DNA of 64,000 bases from Candidatus Poribacteria bacterium. Its GTDB lineage: Bacteria; Poribacteria; WGA-4E; WGA-3G. The stretch lies in assembly GCA_003635315.1 (NCBI GenBank), contig PYJD01000010.1:186001-250000 (forward strand), in the 5' to 3' direction. Below the pieces are notes generated by a model that had not been told where the DNA came from, ran no database searches, and saw only the letters and a list, made by a program, of their open reading frames with translations. Positions 1 to 8,451 of this stretch are shown here, one piece after another; the first letter of the stretch is position 1, and each line of letters opens with the position of its first letter. A program made the position numbers and the translations under genes.

Positions 1-282
1 AAGCAAGATCTACCCGGTTGGCGTGGAGGCATGGTTCCAGATACTTTTCCTGAATTTGAACGTGAAAGCAGTACAGCAAACTTGATTAAAGACCTTGTTC
101 ACTCTTTAGATACTGGTGAACCACCCAGAGGAGGGGTACGGTGTGCATACGCCAGTACAGAACTAATCTTCGGTATAATTCAATCACACCTAAATGATGG
201 TGCCAGAATCCCGCTACCTCTTGAAAATTCAAAAATACGTTTAGACAGAAGTCCTTCAGCAAGACAACCTCGAATTGAGTAA
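1..282 (+). CDS. Gfo/Idh/MocA family oxidoreductase, C-terminal part (5' end outside window)
   Basis: The frame is open from base 1, so this is the last 93 residues of a gene that begins before the window. The stretch reading LIKDLVHSLDTGEPPRGG, then an aliphatic helix (ELIFGIIQSHLNDGARIPLPL), matches the usual C-terminal end of NAD(P)-dependent Gfo/Idh/MocA dehydrogenases. In those enzymes this part packs against the substrate-binding sheet. The Rossmann half is missing, so substrate cannot be guessed. Four more members of this family occur in the window. The internal ATG at 31 is not a credible start because the homologous segment continues upstream of it. Confidence 0.7.
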   Translation, partial: KQDLPGWRGGMVPDTFPEFERESSTANLIKDLVHSLDTGEPPRGGVRCAYASTELIFGIIQSHLNDGARIPLPLENSKIRLDRSPSARQPRIE

Positions 283-388
283 GATTGCCATATTTAATGA
301 AAATGTGATTAATCATCACACAATATACATTCATCTGGTTACTTAAAATGAAAGACTATTACATATCTTCTATTAGGAGAATTCTAAA

Positions 389-1105
389 ATGAAACATACT
401 TTGTATTATATGAGTGTCATTCTATTAATTATCTGTGGAACAATCGCTTATGCAGTACACGATGAGGATAAAGGTCCAGAAAAATTCGGTAATTATGAAT
501 TCAAAGAACAAGATATCAAAGCTGCAACGGATGCCTGTGAAGCAGGTGGTAAACCTGGTCCTGAATATGTTCCTACTGTTCGGGATAAACAACCGAATTT
601 AGCATTATTGAAAGATGCCAAACCAGATGCCTCTTCTCAATTAAATGGTTGGTGTCCTCAACGACACTGTATAGAGTATCTGAACGATGGTTTTTATAAT
701 AACTGCCGTAGTTGGATCATTGGTACACTACCCGGGTGGGCTCAAATAGATATTGGTGCGGTTGCGAATGTAAACACTATCTATTTTGGTAGTGATCATT
801 CCCAAGGATTTCTTGATAGAATGGCAAAAGACTTTGATATCCTTGTTGCCACTGTGAAGGCAGATGCAGACTCCGAAGCTAATACATGGAAAAAGGTATA
901 TACCCATAAAGGTGATAACATTAGCAAAACCACTGAATTTACTTTTGACGATGTTGAAGCAAGATGGGTACGCGTTCACATTCGTTCAAATGCAGGCACG
1001 CGTATTGATGAGATAGAAATATACGGTGGTGGGGATCCCATGGCAGTTGATCCGACAAATAAAATGACTATTGTTTGGGGACAAATAAAAGCAAATATAA
1101 AATAA
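389..1105 (+). CDS. Secreted discoidin (F5/8 type C)-domain protein
   Basis: 238 residues. A hydrophobic signal peptide covers about residues 1-22 (cut near AYA). A galactose-binding-like/discoidin domain lies at about residues 70-215: NLALLKDAKPDASSQ, then GWAQIDIGAVANVNTIYFG, and a C-terminal ARWVRVHIRSNAG strand before EIEIYGG. These strands are the usual signature of F5/8 type C carbohydrate- or surface-binding domains. The start is supported by TAGGAG about 8 bases upstream. The protein is probably exported and binds glycan or surface ligands. No catalytic domain is visible. It sits between two Gfo/Idh genes, a common pairing in polysaccharide-degrading marine bacteria, but its ligand is unknown. 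Confidence 0.7.
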   Translation: MKHTLYYMSVILLIICGTIAYAVHDEDKGPEKFGNYEFKEQDIKAATDACEAGGKPGPEYVPTVRDKQPNLALLKDAKPDASSQLNGWCPQRHCIEYLNDGFYNNCRSWIIGTLPGWAQIDIGAVANVNTIYFGSDHSQGFLDRMAKDFDILVATVKADADSEANTWKKVYTHKGDNISKTTEFTFDDVEARWVRVHIRSNAGTRIDEIEIYGGGDPMAVDPTNKMTIVWGQIKANIK

Positions 1106-1211
1106 GAAAATTATTCAATAAGGTGATAATAGTGCAGTATGTAATATTACTGACACTCATATTATGTGTCAGCACAACTTAATTAACATGGGGTAGCCTA
1201 AAAGGTAAGTA

Positions 1212-2246
1212 ATGCAGAAGAATTCTTCTACGGATGTAAATATCAACAAAGACTCCGCAGCAATTGGTATTATTGGTGCAGGTAGAATGGGAAGACATCA
1301 CTTCAATGCAATCACCAGTTATGGTGCTCGTGTGGTTGCTGTCCATGATCTTCATCCTAAGGCTGCTGAAGACCTTGGAACTGATGCAAATTCGGATGTA
1401 GTTACAGATTCCTTAGATGACTTTTTTAATACAGATTTAGACGGTGTGGTGATAACGACACCACCCCCTATACGTTTAACACCAATCCAAATGGCTTGTG
1501 AACGGAATATACCTATCTTGGTTGAAAAACCTCCTGCGTATGACGTATCGGAAGGTAGGAAATGCCTTGAATGTATTGAGAAATCAAATACAATTGCAGC
1601 TGTAGGCTTTCAATTGCGGTATCATCCACTCTATGAACGTCTTAAAAGCATTATTGCTACAGAGACAATTCATCTGGTACGATCTGTCTGTACAATAAAC
1701 TACTATCTTGATTTTCAAATGCCTACATGGTTTTTACAATCAGAGGTTAGCGGTGGTCCATTAGCCGAACAGGCAATTCATGTCTTAGATTGTGCACGGT
1801 ATGTTATGGGAGATCCTAAACCTATACAAGCACACGCACTGGCAATAAAGAATATGGCTTTAGAACGAGATGAATTTGACGCTGAAAATGCAATACAGAT
1901 GACTTACGAAATGGATAACGGTGTGTTCGGTACCCATATGAATCACTGTGGTACAGAAGGTTTCTGTTTTGATGTTGAAGTGGTAGGACCACATTTACGA
2001 CTTCAAGCAATTTTGGCAGATAACGCTATACGTGGGTATCTTAATGGTGAGAAAATAGATGAACCTGCAGTATCAAATAACAGTATAGGTTTAGATAAAA
2101 CTGGGGCATGGCTCCGTGCAATTGAAACTGGTGATAAAACACTCATACGTTCAACTTTCTCAGACGCTTTTCATACCTTAAGTCTAATTGATGCTGCAAT
2201 ACAAAGTCGCAATACTGGAAAATTTATTAAAGTGGAGGATTTATAA
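1212..2246 (+). CDS. Gfo/Idh/MocA family oxidoreductase
   Basis: 344 residues, a normal length for the family. The N-terminal Rossmann fold has IGIIGAGRMGRHHFNAI (glycine-rich dinucleotide loop). VEKPPAYDV is the family's EKP motif, with the catalytic or structural lysine. The C-terminal half has GGPLAEQAIHVLDCARYVMG, a G-G-x(4-5)-H-x(2-3)-D pattern that supplies the active-site His. It is likely an NAD(P)-dependent sugar or inositol dehydrogenase; substrate unknown. AAAGGTAAG just upstream serves as ribosome site. The stop TAA shares one base with the ATG of the next, UGA-containing gene, so the two are translationally coupled. Confidence 0.85.
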   Translation: MQKNSSTDVNINKDSAAIGIIGAGRMGRHHFNAITSYGARVVAVHDLHPKAAEDLGTDANSDVVTDSLDDFFNTDLDGVVITTPPPIRLTPIQMACERNIPILVEKPPAYDVSEGRKCLECIEKSNTIAAVGFQLRYHPLYERLKSIIATETIHLVRSVCTINYYLDFQMPTWFLQSEVSGGPLAEQAIHVLDCARYVMGDPKPIQAHALAIKNMALERDEFDAENAIQMTYEMDNGVFGTHMNHCGTEGFCFDVEVVGPHLRLQAILADNAIRGYLNGEKIDEPAVSNNSIGLDKTGAWLRAIETGDKTLIRSTFSDAFHTLSLIDAAIQSRNTGKFIKVEDL

Positions 2247-2587
2247 TGGTTGACTGGATCTATTATCGGAATGGGTGAAACTCTTGTAAAAAAGCTCAAG
2301 AGGTACTTGAGTCACATAATATTGAAGCAGAAAATCGGACTGATGCAAGAAAAGAGAAATTAGAAGTAGATGCAGTATGGGAGTTAATTGGTTCTGCTGA
2401 TCAGGTGGTCGTAGCAAAAGGCAAAAATGTTGAAACCTTCCAACCAACCGAAGCAAATCAAGAATCTATCATAAAGGCAGTCTTAGGACGAAGTGGTAGT
2501 CTCCGAGCACCTACAATACGTATAGGAGAGGTGTTTTATGTTGGTTTCAATGAAACACTCTACTCTGAAATACCTTTCGGTAATTAG
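2246..2587 (+). CDS. ArsC-like thiol oxidoreductase, probable selenoprotein with in-frame UGA (Sec11)
   Basis: Reading from the ATG at 2246, which overlaps the previous stop, the frame gives MVDWIYYRNG, then TGA at 2276-2278, then NSCKKAQEVLESHNIEAENR and on to TAG at 2585-2587: 113 residues with Sec at 11. The redox motif is therefore U-N-S-C at the end of the first beta strand, where thioredoxin-fold ArsC/Spx relatives carry Cys. The C-terminal LRAPTIRIGEVFYVGFNETLY matches the conserved end of ArsC-like proteins (cis-Pro region and G-F-x-E). Sec- and Cys-containing ArsC-like families are known, so a thiol-disulfide or reductase role is likely; substrate unknown. A plain caller would start at 2405 and lose the active site. 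A nonsense mutation is the alternative, but the intact frame and downstream hairpin argue against it. Confidence 0.8.
2294..2312 (+). promoter_or_regulatory. Candidate bacterial SECIS hairpin
   Basis: Immediately inside the coding sequence after the UGA, CTCAAG (2295-2300) pairs perfectly with CTTGAG (2306-2311) around the 5-base loop AGGTA; G2294 with T2312 can add a wobble pair. The GGT of the loop begins 24 bases after the UGA. Bacterial SECIS elements lie a short distance behind UGA and carry a G, often GGU, in a small apical loop bound by SelB, as in E. coli fdhF. A competing stem, CTCTTG (2281-2286) with CAAGAG (2297-2302), is also possible. The position and loop fit the SelB consensus; not computed by folding. 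Confidence 0.65.
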
Positions 2588-2598
2588 AACAAATAACA

Positions 2599-3360
2599 AT
2601 GGCAATTAAAAATATATTAATCACTGGTGCTTCTGGTTATCTTGCTCAATTTATCATTGAACGACTCCACACGGAATACCAATTAACACTTGCTGACATT
2701 GTCGAACCGGAGCGAGAGTATGATGGGACAACATTCAGAAAAGTTGATGTTACTGAAACCTCTGAAATAGTAGATGCGTGTGCGGAACAGGATGCTGTCA
2801 TCCACCTTGTTGCTTTAGTACGTGAACGACACGGTAAACCACTGTCTTTATATGCAGATATCATGGTAAAAGGTACGTGGAACGTTGCAGAAGCTTGTGT
2901 TAAACAAGGTGTTGAGAAATTAGTCAATATATCCAGTATTTCTACATGTCCACCAGCACCTGGAGTTGGGTTACCATATAAAGTTGGGGACGATTTTAAG
3001 TTTGGTGGTGGTGACCTCTTTTATGCACTGGCAAAATATCTTGGAGAGCAAATTGGATTAGCCTATCATCAAGCACACGGTTTGCAAGTAATCCATGTCC
3101 GTCCGGGAGTTATTGCCGGGGATGGTCTAAATCCAGGTCCATCCGAACCTGAGAATGTAACAGATCCGTGGTTTGTATATGTTGATCCGAGAGATGTTGC
3201 ACAGTGTGTAGTTCGAGCAATTGAATCAAAAGAAGTGGAATATGGTGCGTATAATGCAGTAGCAGGACGAAAAGATTCACGATTTGATTGGATGAAATCC
3301 AAAGAAGATTTGGGATATTCCCCCGAACACAATTGGGAGGATATTCCGGATAGTAGTTAG
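2599..3360 (+). CDS. NAD-dependent epimerase/dehydratase (extended SDR)
   Basis: 253 residues. The N-terminal ILITGASGYLAQFI is the G-x-x-G-x-x-G/A cofactor loop. KVDVTE supplies the acidic adenine-binding turn. SSIST and YALAKYLGEQ provide the catalytic Ser and Y-x-x-x-K. The C-terminal part (VDPRDVAQCVVRAIE) is typical of nucleotide-sugar or sugar epimerases and dehydratases. It is shorter than UDP-galactose epimerase (about 330), so a sugar-acid dehydrogenase or reductase is equally possible. It starts 11 bases after the selenoprotein gene and closes the three-gene operon. Confidence 0.8.
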   Translation: MAIKNILITGASGYLAQFIIERLHTEYQLTLADIVEPEREYDGTTFRKVDVTETSEIVDACAEQDAVIHLVALVRERHGKPLSLYADIMVKGTWNVAEACVKQGVEKLVNISSISTCPPAPGVGLPYKVGDDFKFGGGDLFYALAKYLGEQIGLAYHQAHGLQVIHVRPGVIAGDGLNPGPSEPENVTDPWFVYVDPRDVAQCVVRAIESKEVEYGAYNAVAGRKDSRFDWMKSKEDLGYSPEHNWEDIPDSS

Positions 3361-3401
3361 TAGTTTATAATTGTTCTACCACCCCATTTAAGATTATGTC
3401 A

Positions 3402-3758
3402 CTAAACAGATTCTTCAGATTCAACAGGAGTTTCTTCCTCTAATTGTGATATTCTCTGATCTAAAGTCTGTTGTTGTTTCCCTAATCTCAGCAAATATAA
3501 CATAAAGACTAACCAGATTACAAGATATGCAGAGACAAGAAATCTGAGTCTCTTACGTTGATTTTTTTCAAGGGTTTTTACAGTAGTAAATACGGCTTTT
3601 TCAAGAGTATTCCTATACTCAGGCGTCACATTGATTTGAGAAATGGTTTGCTCAATTGCTTCATTTACTTTAGCTTGATCTACTGTCGGCACTTGAATTG
3701 CAGAAACCACAAGACCCAAAACAATCACAAAACTGACGATAATTGTTATACGTATCAA
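3402..3758 (-). CDS. CcmD-like small membrane protein
   Basis: 118 residues. An N-terminal hydrophobic segment (about 3-23) is followed by a polar alpha-helical region, a second membrane helix at about 74-93 (FLVSAYLVIWLVFMLYLL) and a short C-terminal coiled coil. The second helix, followed by a charged LGKQQQTLDQRISQLEEE tail, looks like CcmD, the small partner of CcmC that releases holo-CcmE in System I cytochrome c maturation. Here it is extended by an N-terminal domain. It begins with TTG, overlapping the ccmC stop by four bases (TTGA). The assignment rests on the helix and context. Confidence 0.55.
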   Translation of the reverse strand: MIRITIIVSFVIVLGLVVSAIQVPTVDQAKVNEAIEQTISQINVTPEYRNTLEKAVFTTVKTLEKNQRKRLRFLVSAYLVIWLVFMLYLLRLGKQQQTLDQRISQLEEETPVESEESV

Positions 3759-4480
3759 GATGCCCCCTCAAGGTGTTTACGGTGAATTATCTCATACCTT
3801 TCATTTGTCTTTGTTATCTTATATTGTAATATAAAGAGAATCGAAAGAAGAATTATGAATGCGATTAAGACAAAGATCCAAGTATGTAAAATTGTAGGTT
3901 CAACATCGACTTTTGCACCACGCTTTGGATGTGCTTTTTCTTCCCATAATTTCGTTGCAAAATGAACTATTGGTACATCAAGAAATGCTATTATCCCAAG
4001 TACAGCAGAGAAAGTTCTCCGTTTGTCATCCAGAAGTGCAGAACGTAGAATAAAATAACTGATATACATCAGCCAGAGGACAAGTGTACTCGTGAGTCTG
4101 GCTTCCCAGTTCCACCATGTATTCCAAGCATATTTAGCCCATATAGGTCCAGACAGGAGTACTATCGTACAAAAGACTAACCCTATTTCAGCAGCAGCCG
4201 CCGCACGAAGATCATAATCTGGTTTACGTTTAATTAGATACAATAGACTAAAAAGAAAGTTCACTCCGAATGCAATATATAGTGTCATAGCAGCGGAAAC
4301 ATGGAAGAAGAAGATCTTCTGTACCTCTAACATGGTTCTTTCCATCTCAGCATAACCAAAAATTAGATAGATTGATAAGAATATGAGGATTGCTGCAATA
4401 CCGTATAGTATGTGTGTTTTATCCAGCCATTGATCAATTTTACCTGTAGTAGAAACGTCTGTTGTTATGTCAATTCCCAT
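3755..4480 (-). CDS. ccmC: Cytochrome c biogenesis heme-handling protein CcmC
   Basis: 241 residues with six predicted membrane helices. The tryptophan-rich periplasmic signature WWNWEARLT (about residues 120-128), which contacts heme, is intact. Conserved histidines occur at FFHVSAAM and VHFATK. CcmC presents heme to the chaperone CcmE. GGGAGT 8 bases upstream marks the start, and the first bases overlap the end of map by 16. Other System I genes (ccmA, B, E, F, G, H) are not in the window, so they must be elsewhere or the system is reduced. Confidence 0.85.
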   Translation of the reverse strand: MGIDITTDVSTTGKIDQWLDKTHILYGIAAILIFLSIYLIFGYAEMERTMLEVQKIFFFHVSAAMTLYIAFGVNFLFSLLYLIKRKPDYDLRAAAAAEIGLVFCTIVLLSGPIWAKYAWNTWWNWEARLTSTLVLWLMYISYFILRSALLDDKRRTFSAVLGIIAFLDVPIVHFATKLWEEKAHPKRGAKVDVEPTILHTWIFVLIAFIILLSILFILQYKITKTNERYEIIHRKHLEGAS

Positions 4481-5253
4481 ATCCCACTCCCTGTAAGAAT
4501 TTCAGGTCCATCAGGTAGTATAGCCACCGTATGTTCAAAAAATGCAGATAAACTTCCATCTGAGGTTGCTATACTCCAACCATCCTCTAACATATCCACA
4601 TCTGGATTACCTTGATTTACCATAGCTTCAATGGCAAGGACCATCCCAGCCCTTAAACGAACGCCTTTTCCCGGTGAACCGTATGTCGGAACTTGTGGTT
4701 CTTCATGTAAATTACGACCGATTCCATGTCCAGTAAAGCTTTGGATTACTGAAAAACCTGCTGATTCAGCTACATCTTGGAGTTGAAATGACACATCCCC
4801 AACACGATTACCCGGCTTCGCTTCTGATATTGCTGCGTATAATGATGCCTTAGATACATCCAGTAATTTCTGTGTTTCAGATGAGATATTTCCAACGGGA
4901 AAAGTATAAGCGTTATCACCGTGAAACCCATCTATACTCACAGCAGTATCCACACCGATGATATCACCCTCAACAAGTTTTTCGCTCTTTTTTGGGATAC
5001 CGTGTATGACAACGTTGTTTACAGAGACACAGATTGTGGCGGGATAGGGTTCATGGCCGGGGATTACATAATTTAGGAAAGAGGAGGTAGCGTTCTGGTT
5101 TTCAATTGCATTACGGGATTCCATTTCTAATTCATAGGTTGTGATTCCCGGTTCTATAACATCAGCAATTCTTTGTAGGACTTGAGCAGCAGCTTGGCTA
5201 CTTCGCTTCATCTTTTCAATTTCTGAACGATTTTTGATTCTAATTTTTTGCAT
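4465..5253 (-). CDS. map: Methionine aminopeptidase, type I
   Basis: 262 residues, the usual length of bacterial type Ia enzymes. It removes the initiator Met from nascent chains in the cytoplasm. All metal ligands are visible: Asp in VDTAVSIDG, Asp in GDNAYTF, His in GHGIGR, Glu in LAIEAMV and Glu in FEHTVAIL. HGIGRNLHEEP is the characteristic block. The last bases overlap the ccmC start. It stands apart from its common secY/infA neighbourhood. Confidence 0.92.
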   Translation of the reverse strand: MQKIRIKNRSEIEKMKRSSQAAAQVLQRIADVIEPGITTYELEMESRNAIENQNATSSFLNYVIPGHEPYPATICVSVNNVVIHGIPKKSEKLVEGDIIGVDTAVSIDGFHGDNAYTFPVGNISSETQKLLDVSKASLYAAISEAKPGNRVGDVSFQLQDVAESAGFSVIQSFTGHGIGRNLHEEPQVPTYGSPGKGVRLRAGMVLAIEAMVNQGNPDVDMLEDGWSIATSDGSLSAFFEHTVAILPDGPEILTGSGIWELT

Positions 5254-5340
5254 TTTTACTATACAATGGTTTTAGGCAATTTAGATATTATTCTTATATT
5301 GAATAATCTATGCCATAACCATAGAATGAATAACATTCAA

Positions 5341-6762
5341 TCAAGCAATTTCTCCGATTAATGTATGTGCGGTTGAAGACTGGATGGTAACATCCACAAT
5401 ATCACCGATCCTTGCATTTTCTTTTGGAAACACAGTTGTTTTGAATGTATCTGATTTTCCATGATATTCTTCATCATTACGTCGACTATTGCCTTCTATT
5501 AATACAGGTACAGTTGTCCCAATGGAAGCAGTATTGATGTCTGCGGAAATACCTTCTTGAAGGTCTATAATTTCATTGAGTCGTCTGGCTTTTTCAGATT
5601 CAGGTACATCGTCGGATAACATCTTATTGGCTAATGTCCCTTCACGATCTGAGTATTTGAACATAAAAGCAGTATCAAACCGTATTTCTTCCATGAGTTG
5701 ATATGTCTGCTTAAAGTCCTCCTCAGTCTCACCACAAAATCCAACTATTACATCTGTAGATAGTGCAATCTGTGGTACCCTTTCCCGTAGTTTATAGACA
5801 ATATCTCGATATTGTTCAACAGTGTATGTTCGACGCATAGTCTCTAATACTCGTGTTGATCCTGATTGCAATGGAAGATGTAGTTGTTTACATACCTCTG
5901 GACAGTTTTCTAATGCATCTATCATGCTATCAGTGGCATCGGCAGGATGGGGTGACGTGAATCTTACCCGTTCCACACCATCTACGCCAGCAATACGCCA
6001 TAACAGTTCACCGAAATCGTGTTGACTATCATTGTATGAATTTACTGTTTGCCCAAGTAGAACAATCTCTTTAAAACCTTCATCAACAAGTCTTTTAACA
6101 TCATCTGTGAGTATATCTAATGGAATACTTCTTTCTCTACCTCTTACAAATGGAACGATACAGAATGTACACATTTTATCGCAACCACGTTGTATGGTTA
6201 ACCATGCCCTGATTCCTTCTTTACGAATAGGTGCAATGTCAGCATAGTCTTCGTTTTTATCTAACTGTAAACTAAGAAAAGGATCACCCGTAACAACAGC
6301 ATTTAAAGCCATCGGCAAATCCCTGTAGCCATCTGGTCCCATGACAAGATCAACATAAGGTGCAGCTTCTAACAGTTTATCTCGAAGATGTTGTGCCATA
6401 CATCCACATACCCCTATTATCAGATCCTCTTTCCGTCGTTTTCGATGATTCAGATGTACCAAACGGTTGATAACTTTAATCTCGGCGTTTTCACGAATAG
6501 CACAAGTATTTAGTAAAATAACATCTGCATCATCTATATGAGATACTGTTCTGTGTCCCGCTTGCGTGAGAATCCCTGACATCAGTTCAGTATCACTCAC
6601 ATTCATTTGACACCCATAAGTTTCAATATAAACATTGCGAGAAGATAGTCCAGAATCATCTGATCTGTTGTTATTTAGATCCGTGTTCTGATATAACAAT
6701 TTCTCGTCTGGTAAAGATGGGGATGAAGGAGTATATAAGGGTAGGGATGATCTGTTTTTCAT
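5341..6762 (-). CDS. miaB: tRNA-2-methylthio-N6-dimethylallyladenosine synthase MiaB
   Basis: 473 residues. A radical-SAM methylthiotransferase that converts i6A37 to ms2i6A37 in tRNAs reading UNN codons. Order of parts: an unusual polar extension of about 45 residues; the UPF0004 domain with its three cysteines (YGCQMN, LNTCAI, VCGCM) for the auxiliary cluster; the radical-SAM cluster C-x3-C-x2-C in RGCDKMCTFC; and a C-terminal TRAM domain (about 400-473) for RNA binding. There is no other Met before the UPF0004 domain, so the long N-terminus seems real. No strong ribosome site is visible. Confidence 0.93.
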   Translation of the reverse strand: MKNRSSLPLYTPSSPSLPDEKLLYQNTDLNNNRSDDSGLSSRNVYIETYGCQMNVSDTELMSGILTQAGHRTVSHIDDADVILLNTCAIRENAEIKVINRLVHLNHRKRRKEDLIIGVCGCMAQHLRDKLLEAAPYVDLVMGPDGYRDLPMALNAVVTGDPFLSLQLDKNEDYADIAPIRKEGIRAWLTIQRGCDKMCTFCIVPFVRGRERSIPLDILTDDVKRLVDEGFKEIVLLGQTVNSYNDSQHDFGELLWRIAGVDGVERVRFTSPHPADATDSMIDALENCPEVCKQLHLPLQSGSTRVLETMRRTYTVEQYRDIVYKLRERVPQIALSTDVIVGFCGETEEDFKQTYQLMEEIRFDTAFMFKYSDREGTLANKMLSDDVPESEKARRLNEIIDLQEGISADINTASIGTTVPVLIEGNSRRNDEEYHGKSDTFKTTVFPKENARIGDIVDVTIQSSTAHTLIGEIA

Positions 6763-6792
6763 GAATTTGAGAGCGATTTTCCAATGCGTATA

Positions 6793-7596
6793 TTAATTTT
6801 TCTTAGTCATATATTTATATTGTGTATAACATTCTTGCACGTCAAAAGTAAATAGGTCTCCAAGATAGATCAAAAAACGAAAATCAAATGACTGTACTTC
6901 GTCTGGATTGAGAGTCATCGATGAGTACTGAGCAGATAAATATCCACGGTATGTATCTACAGAATGAAAAATGGCATTACCATTAGCATTATCAGGTAGA
7001 ATAGCACTTCCAATTGCCGAATCACTTGTAATACCACCCAATGTTGCCCAATCTGCTTCCTTTCCGTTTACTTCAGCTTCTCCGATTCTACCCTCGGAAT
7101 CGGCTACCTTTTTATGATCCATTTCTATAGCATTATAACTCAGACCCAGTCCGTTCTTGAACAATAGCGTATCTGATGAATCAGCTGACATTTCTACTGA
7201 GAGATCTATAATCCGTACATCATCTTGGAGGGGATAAACAGTGATATTAGTTGTCTGTAGTAATTTCAGTTCCGAGGATTCCCAAATGATTGAATTTGTG
7301 AACTCTATTACATCCTCTATATTGGAGGGTGGTTGATCAATCGTGTCTGTAATTTTGGTGAATTCAAGAGGATTCCTGTTGGAATCAAACACCTTTCCAA
7401 ATGAAAAACAGACTCCTGATTTATAATCCTGTTCTATTCCATCGATCTTGTCAGTCACTAACTCGCCGTCTGGTGCGTATATTGGATGAAAGTATGGAAA
7501 CAAAACAGATTCACCATAGTTATAGGTGAGTACCGATTCTCGTTCCTCTGTGATAGAAACTGTCCTTCCAGGTTCCATATCCAACATAAATGACAT
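6793..7596 (-). CDS. DUF6807/PmoA-like hypothetical protein
   Basis: An open frame extends up to 7710, but the recognisable protein begins at the Met at 7596 (MSFMLDMEPGRTVSI). That gives about 267 residues without a signal peptide. RTVSITEERESVLTYNYGE followed by PYFHPIYAPDGE resembles the start of DUF6807 (methane-oxygenase-PmoA-like) proteins, which often occur beside Gfo/Idh oxidoreductases. The His-rich H-P-H-H-R-G segment I expect next is replaced by GIEQDYKSGVCF, so metal or substrate binding may be lost. Function unknown. No clear Shine-Dalgarno supports any start. Confidence 0.5.
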   Translation of the reverse strand: MSFMLDMEPGRTVSITEERESVLTYNYGESVLFPYFHPIYAPDGELVTDKIDGIEQDYKSGVCFSFGKVFDSNRNPLEFTKITDTIDQPPSNIEDVIEFTNSIIWESSELKLLQTTNITVYPLQDDVRIIDLSVEMSADSSDTLLFKNGLGLSYNAIEMDHKKVADSEGRIGEAEVNGKEADWATLGGITSDSAIGSAILPDNANGNAIFHSVDTYRGYLSAQYSSMTLNPDEVQSFDFRFLIYLGDLFTFDVQECYTQYKYMTKKN

Positions 7597-7660
7597 GTTC
7601 AATATTATACCATACCTACCCCGTGATTGCAAATACCATAGGATTAGAATTAACTCTTGC

Positions 7661-7689
7661 TTGTTATCTATGTAGGTATTAGATATAAT
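7661..7689 (+). promoter_or_regulatory. Sigma-70-type promoter for the 7744 gene
   Basis: TTGTTA at 7661-7666 is followed by a 17-base spacer and TATAAT at 7684-7689. The -10 box lies 54 bases before the GTG start at 7744. The match to the vegetative consensus and exact spacing make this the clearest promoter found; not experimentally supported. Confidence 0.55.
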
Positions 7690-7743
7690 TAAATTCAGTC
7701 GGATAACCAAAGAATGTATTACTTAATTAAAAGGAGATAAGCA

Positions 7744-8442
7744 GTGAAGCCAAAAATCGGTATTCCAGTAGTTAACAGAGATGGTAGTCATAACTTCATG
7801 AACTATGTGAAGGCATTGGAGGAATTTGGAGGAGATGTCGTCTTATTAATTCGTGATGAAAAGTCAATCAAAGCACACATAGACGACATCCAAGGACTCT
7901 TACTTCCTGGTGGTGGTGACATTGACCCAGAATATTTTGGTGAAGAAATGGATCCAAGAACAAATTTTGTAAATACAGATCGCGATGAATTGGAATTTGA
8001 CCTATATAAGGAGGCTATAGAAAAGGATATCCCTGTATTTGGTATCTGTCGTGGCATTCAAGTGATGAACGTAGCATCAGGTGGTAGTCTTCACCAACAT
8101 ATAGACTCACATTCAAAAAGAAAAGATGGAACGGATTCAGAACATCCAATAAGAATTGAATTAGAACAAGAGAATTTAATTGGTAAAGTCATAAAACTGG
8201 AGACAGATGACGTTAATTCCGCCCACCATCAATCTGTGAAGACACTTGGAGACGGCTTTGTTGCAACTGCATTTTGCACAATCGACGATACCATTGAGGC
8301 TATAGAAGATCCGAATAAACGGTTTGTGGTTGGTGTGCAATATCATCCAGAACGGATGATCACTTCAGAGGAATTTAAGGAGCACAGACAGAAATTATTT
8401 GAAGCATTTATAGAGGCAGCAAATGAATATCAAGGTAGGTAA
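7744..8442 (+). CDS. Gamma-glutamyl-gamma-aminobutyrate hydrolase family protein (peptidase C26)
   Basis: 232 residues, GTG start preceded by AAAAGGAGAT with 5-base spacing. This is a class-I glutamine-amidotransferase-like hydrolase. LLLPGGGDIDPEYFGE is the oxyanion segment, FGICRGIQVMNVASGG contains the nucleophile Cys, and VQYHPERM gives the catalytic His followed by Glu. The family includes PuuD, which releases GABA from gamma-glutamyl-GABA in putrescine breakdown, but no other puu gene is nearby, so the true substrate (another gamma-glutamyl amide) is open. It is a stand-alone gene with its own promoter, convergent with the following barrel gene. Confidence 0.85.
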   Translation: MKPKIGIPVVNRDGSHNFMNYVKALEEFGGDVVLLIRDEKSIKAHIDDIQGLLLPGGGDIDPEYFGEEMDPRTNFVNTDRDELEFDLYKEAIEKDIPVFGICRGIQVMNVASGGSLHQHIDSHSKRKDGTDSEHPIRIELEQENLIGKVIKLETDDVNSAHHQSVKTLGDGFVATAFCTIDDTIEAIEDPNKRFVVGVQYHPERMITSEEFKEHRQKLFEAFIEAANEYQGR

Positions 8443-8451
8443 TTTAAGTTG

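Noticed and set aside
2276..2278. Genome-wide use of UGA for an ordinary amino acid
   Set aside because: TGA ends several full-length genes here (for example ispE at 16223 and the TPR gene at 36303), so UGA is a normal stop and the 2276 case is local.
2405..2587. Stand-alone 60-residue protein starting at 2405
   Set aside because: It is only the C-terminal half of the UGA-containing ArsC-like gene; no ribosome site precedes it and the homologous part begins at 2246.
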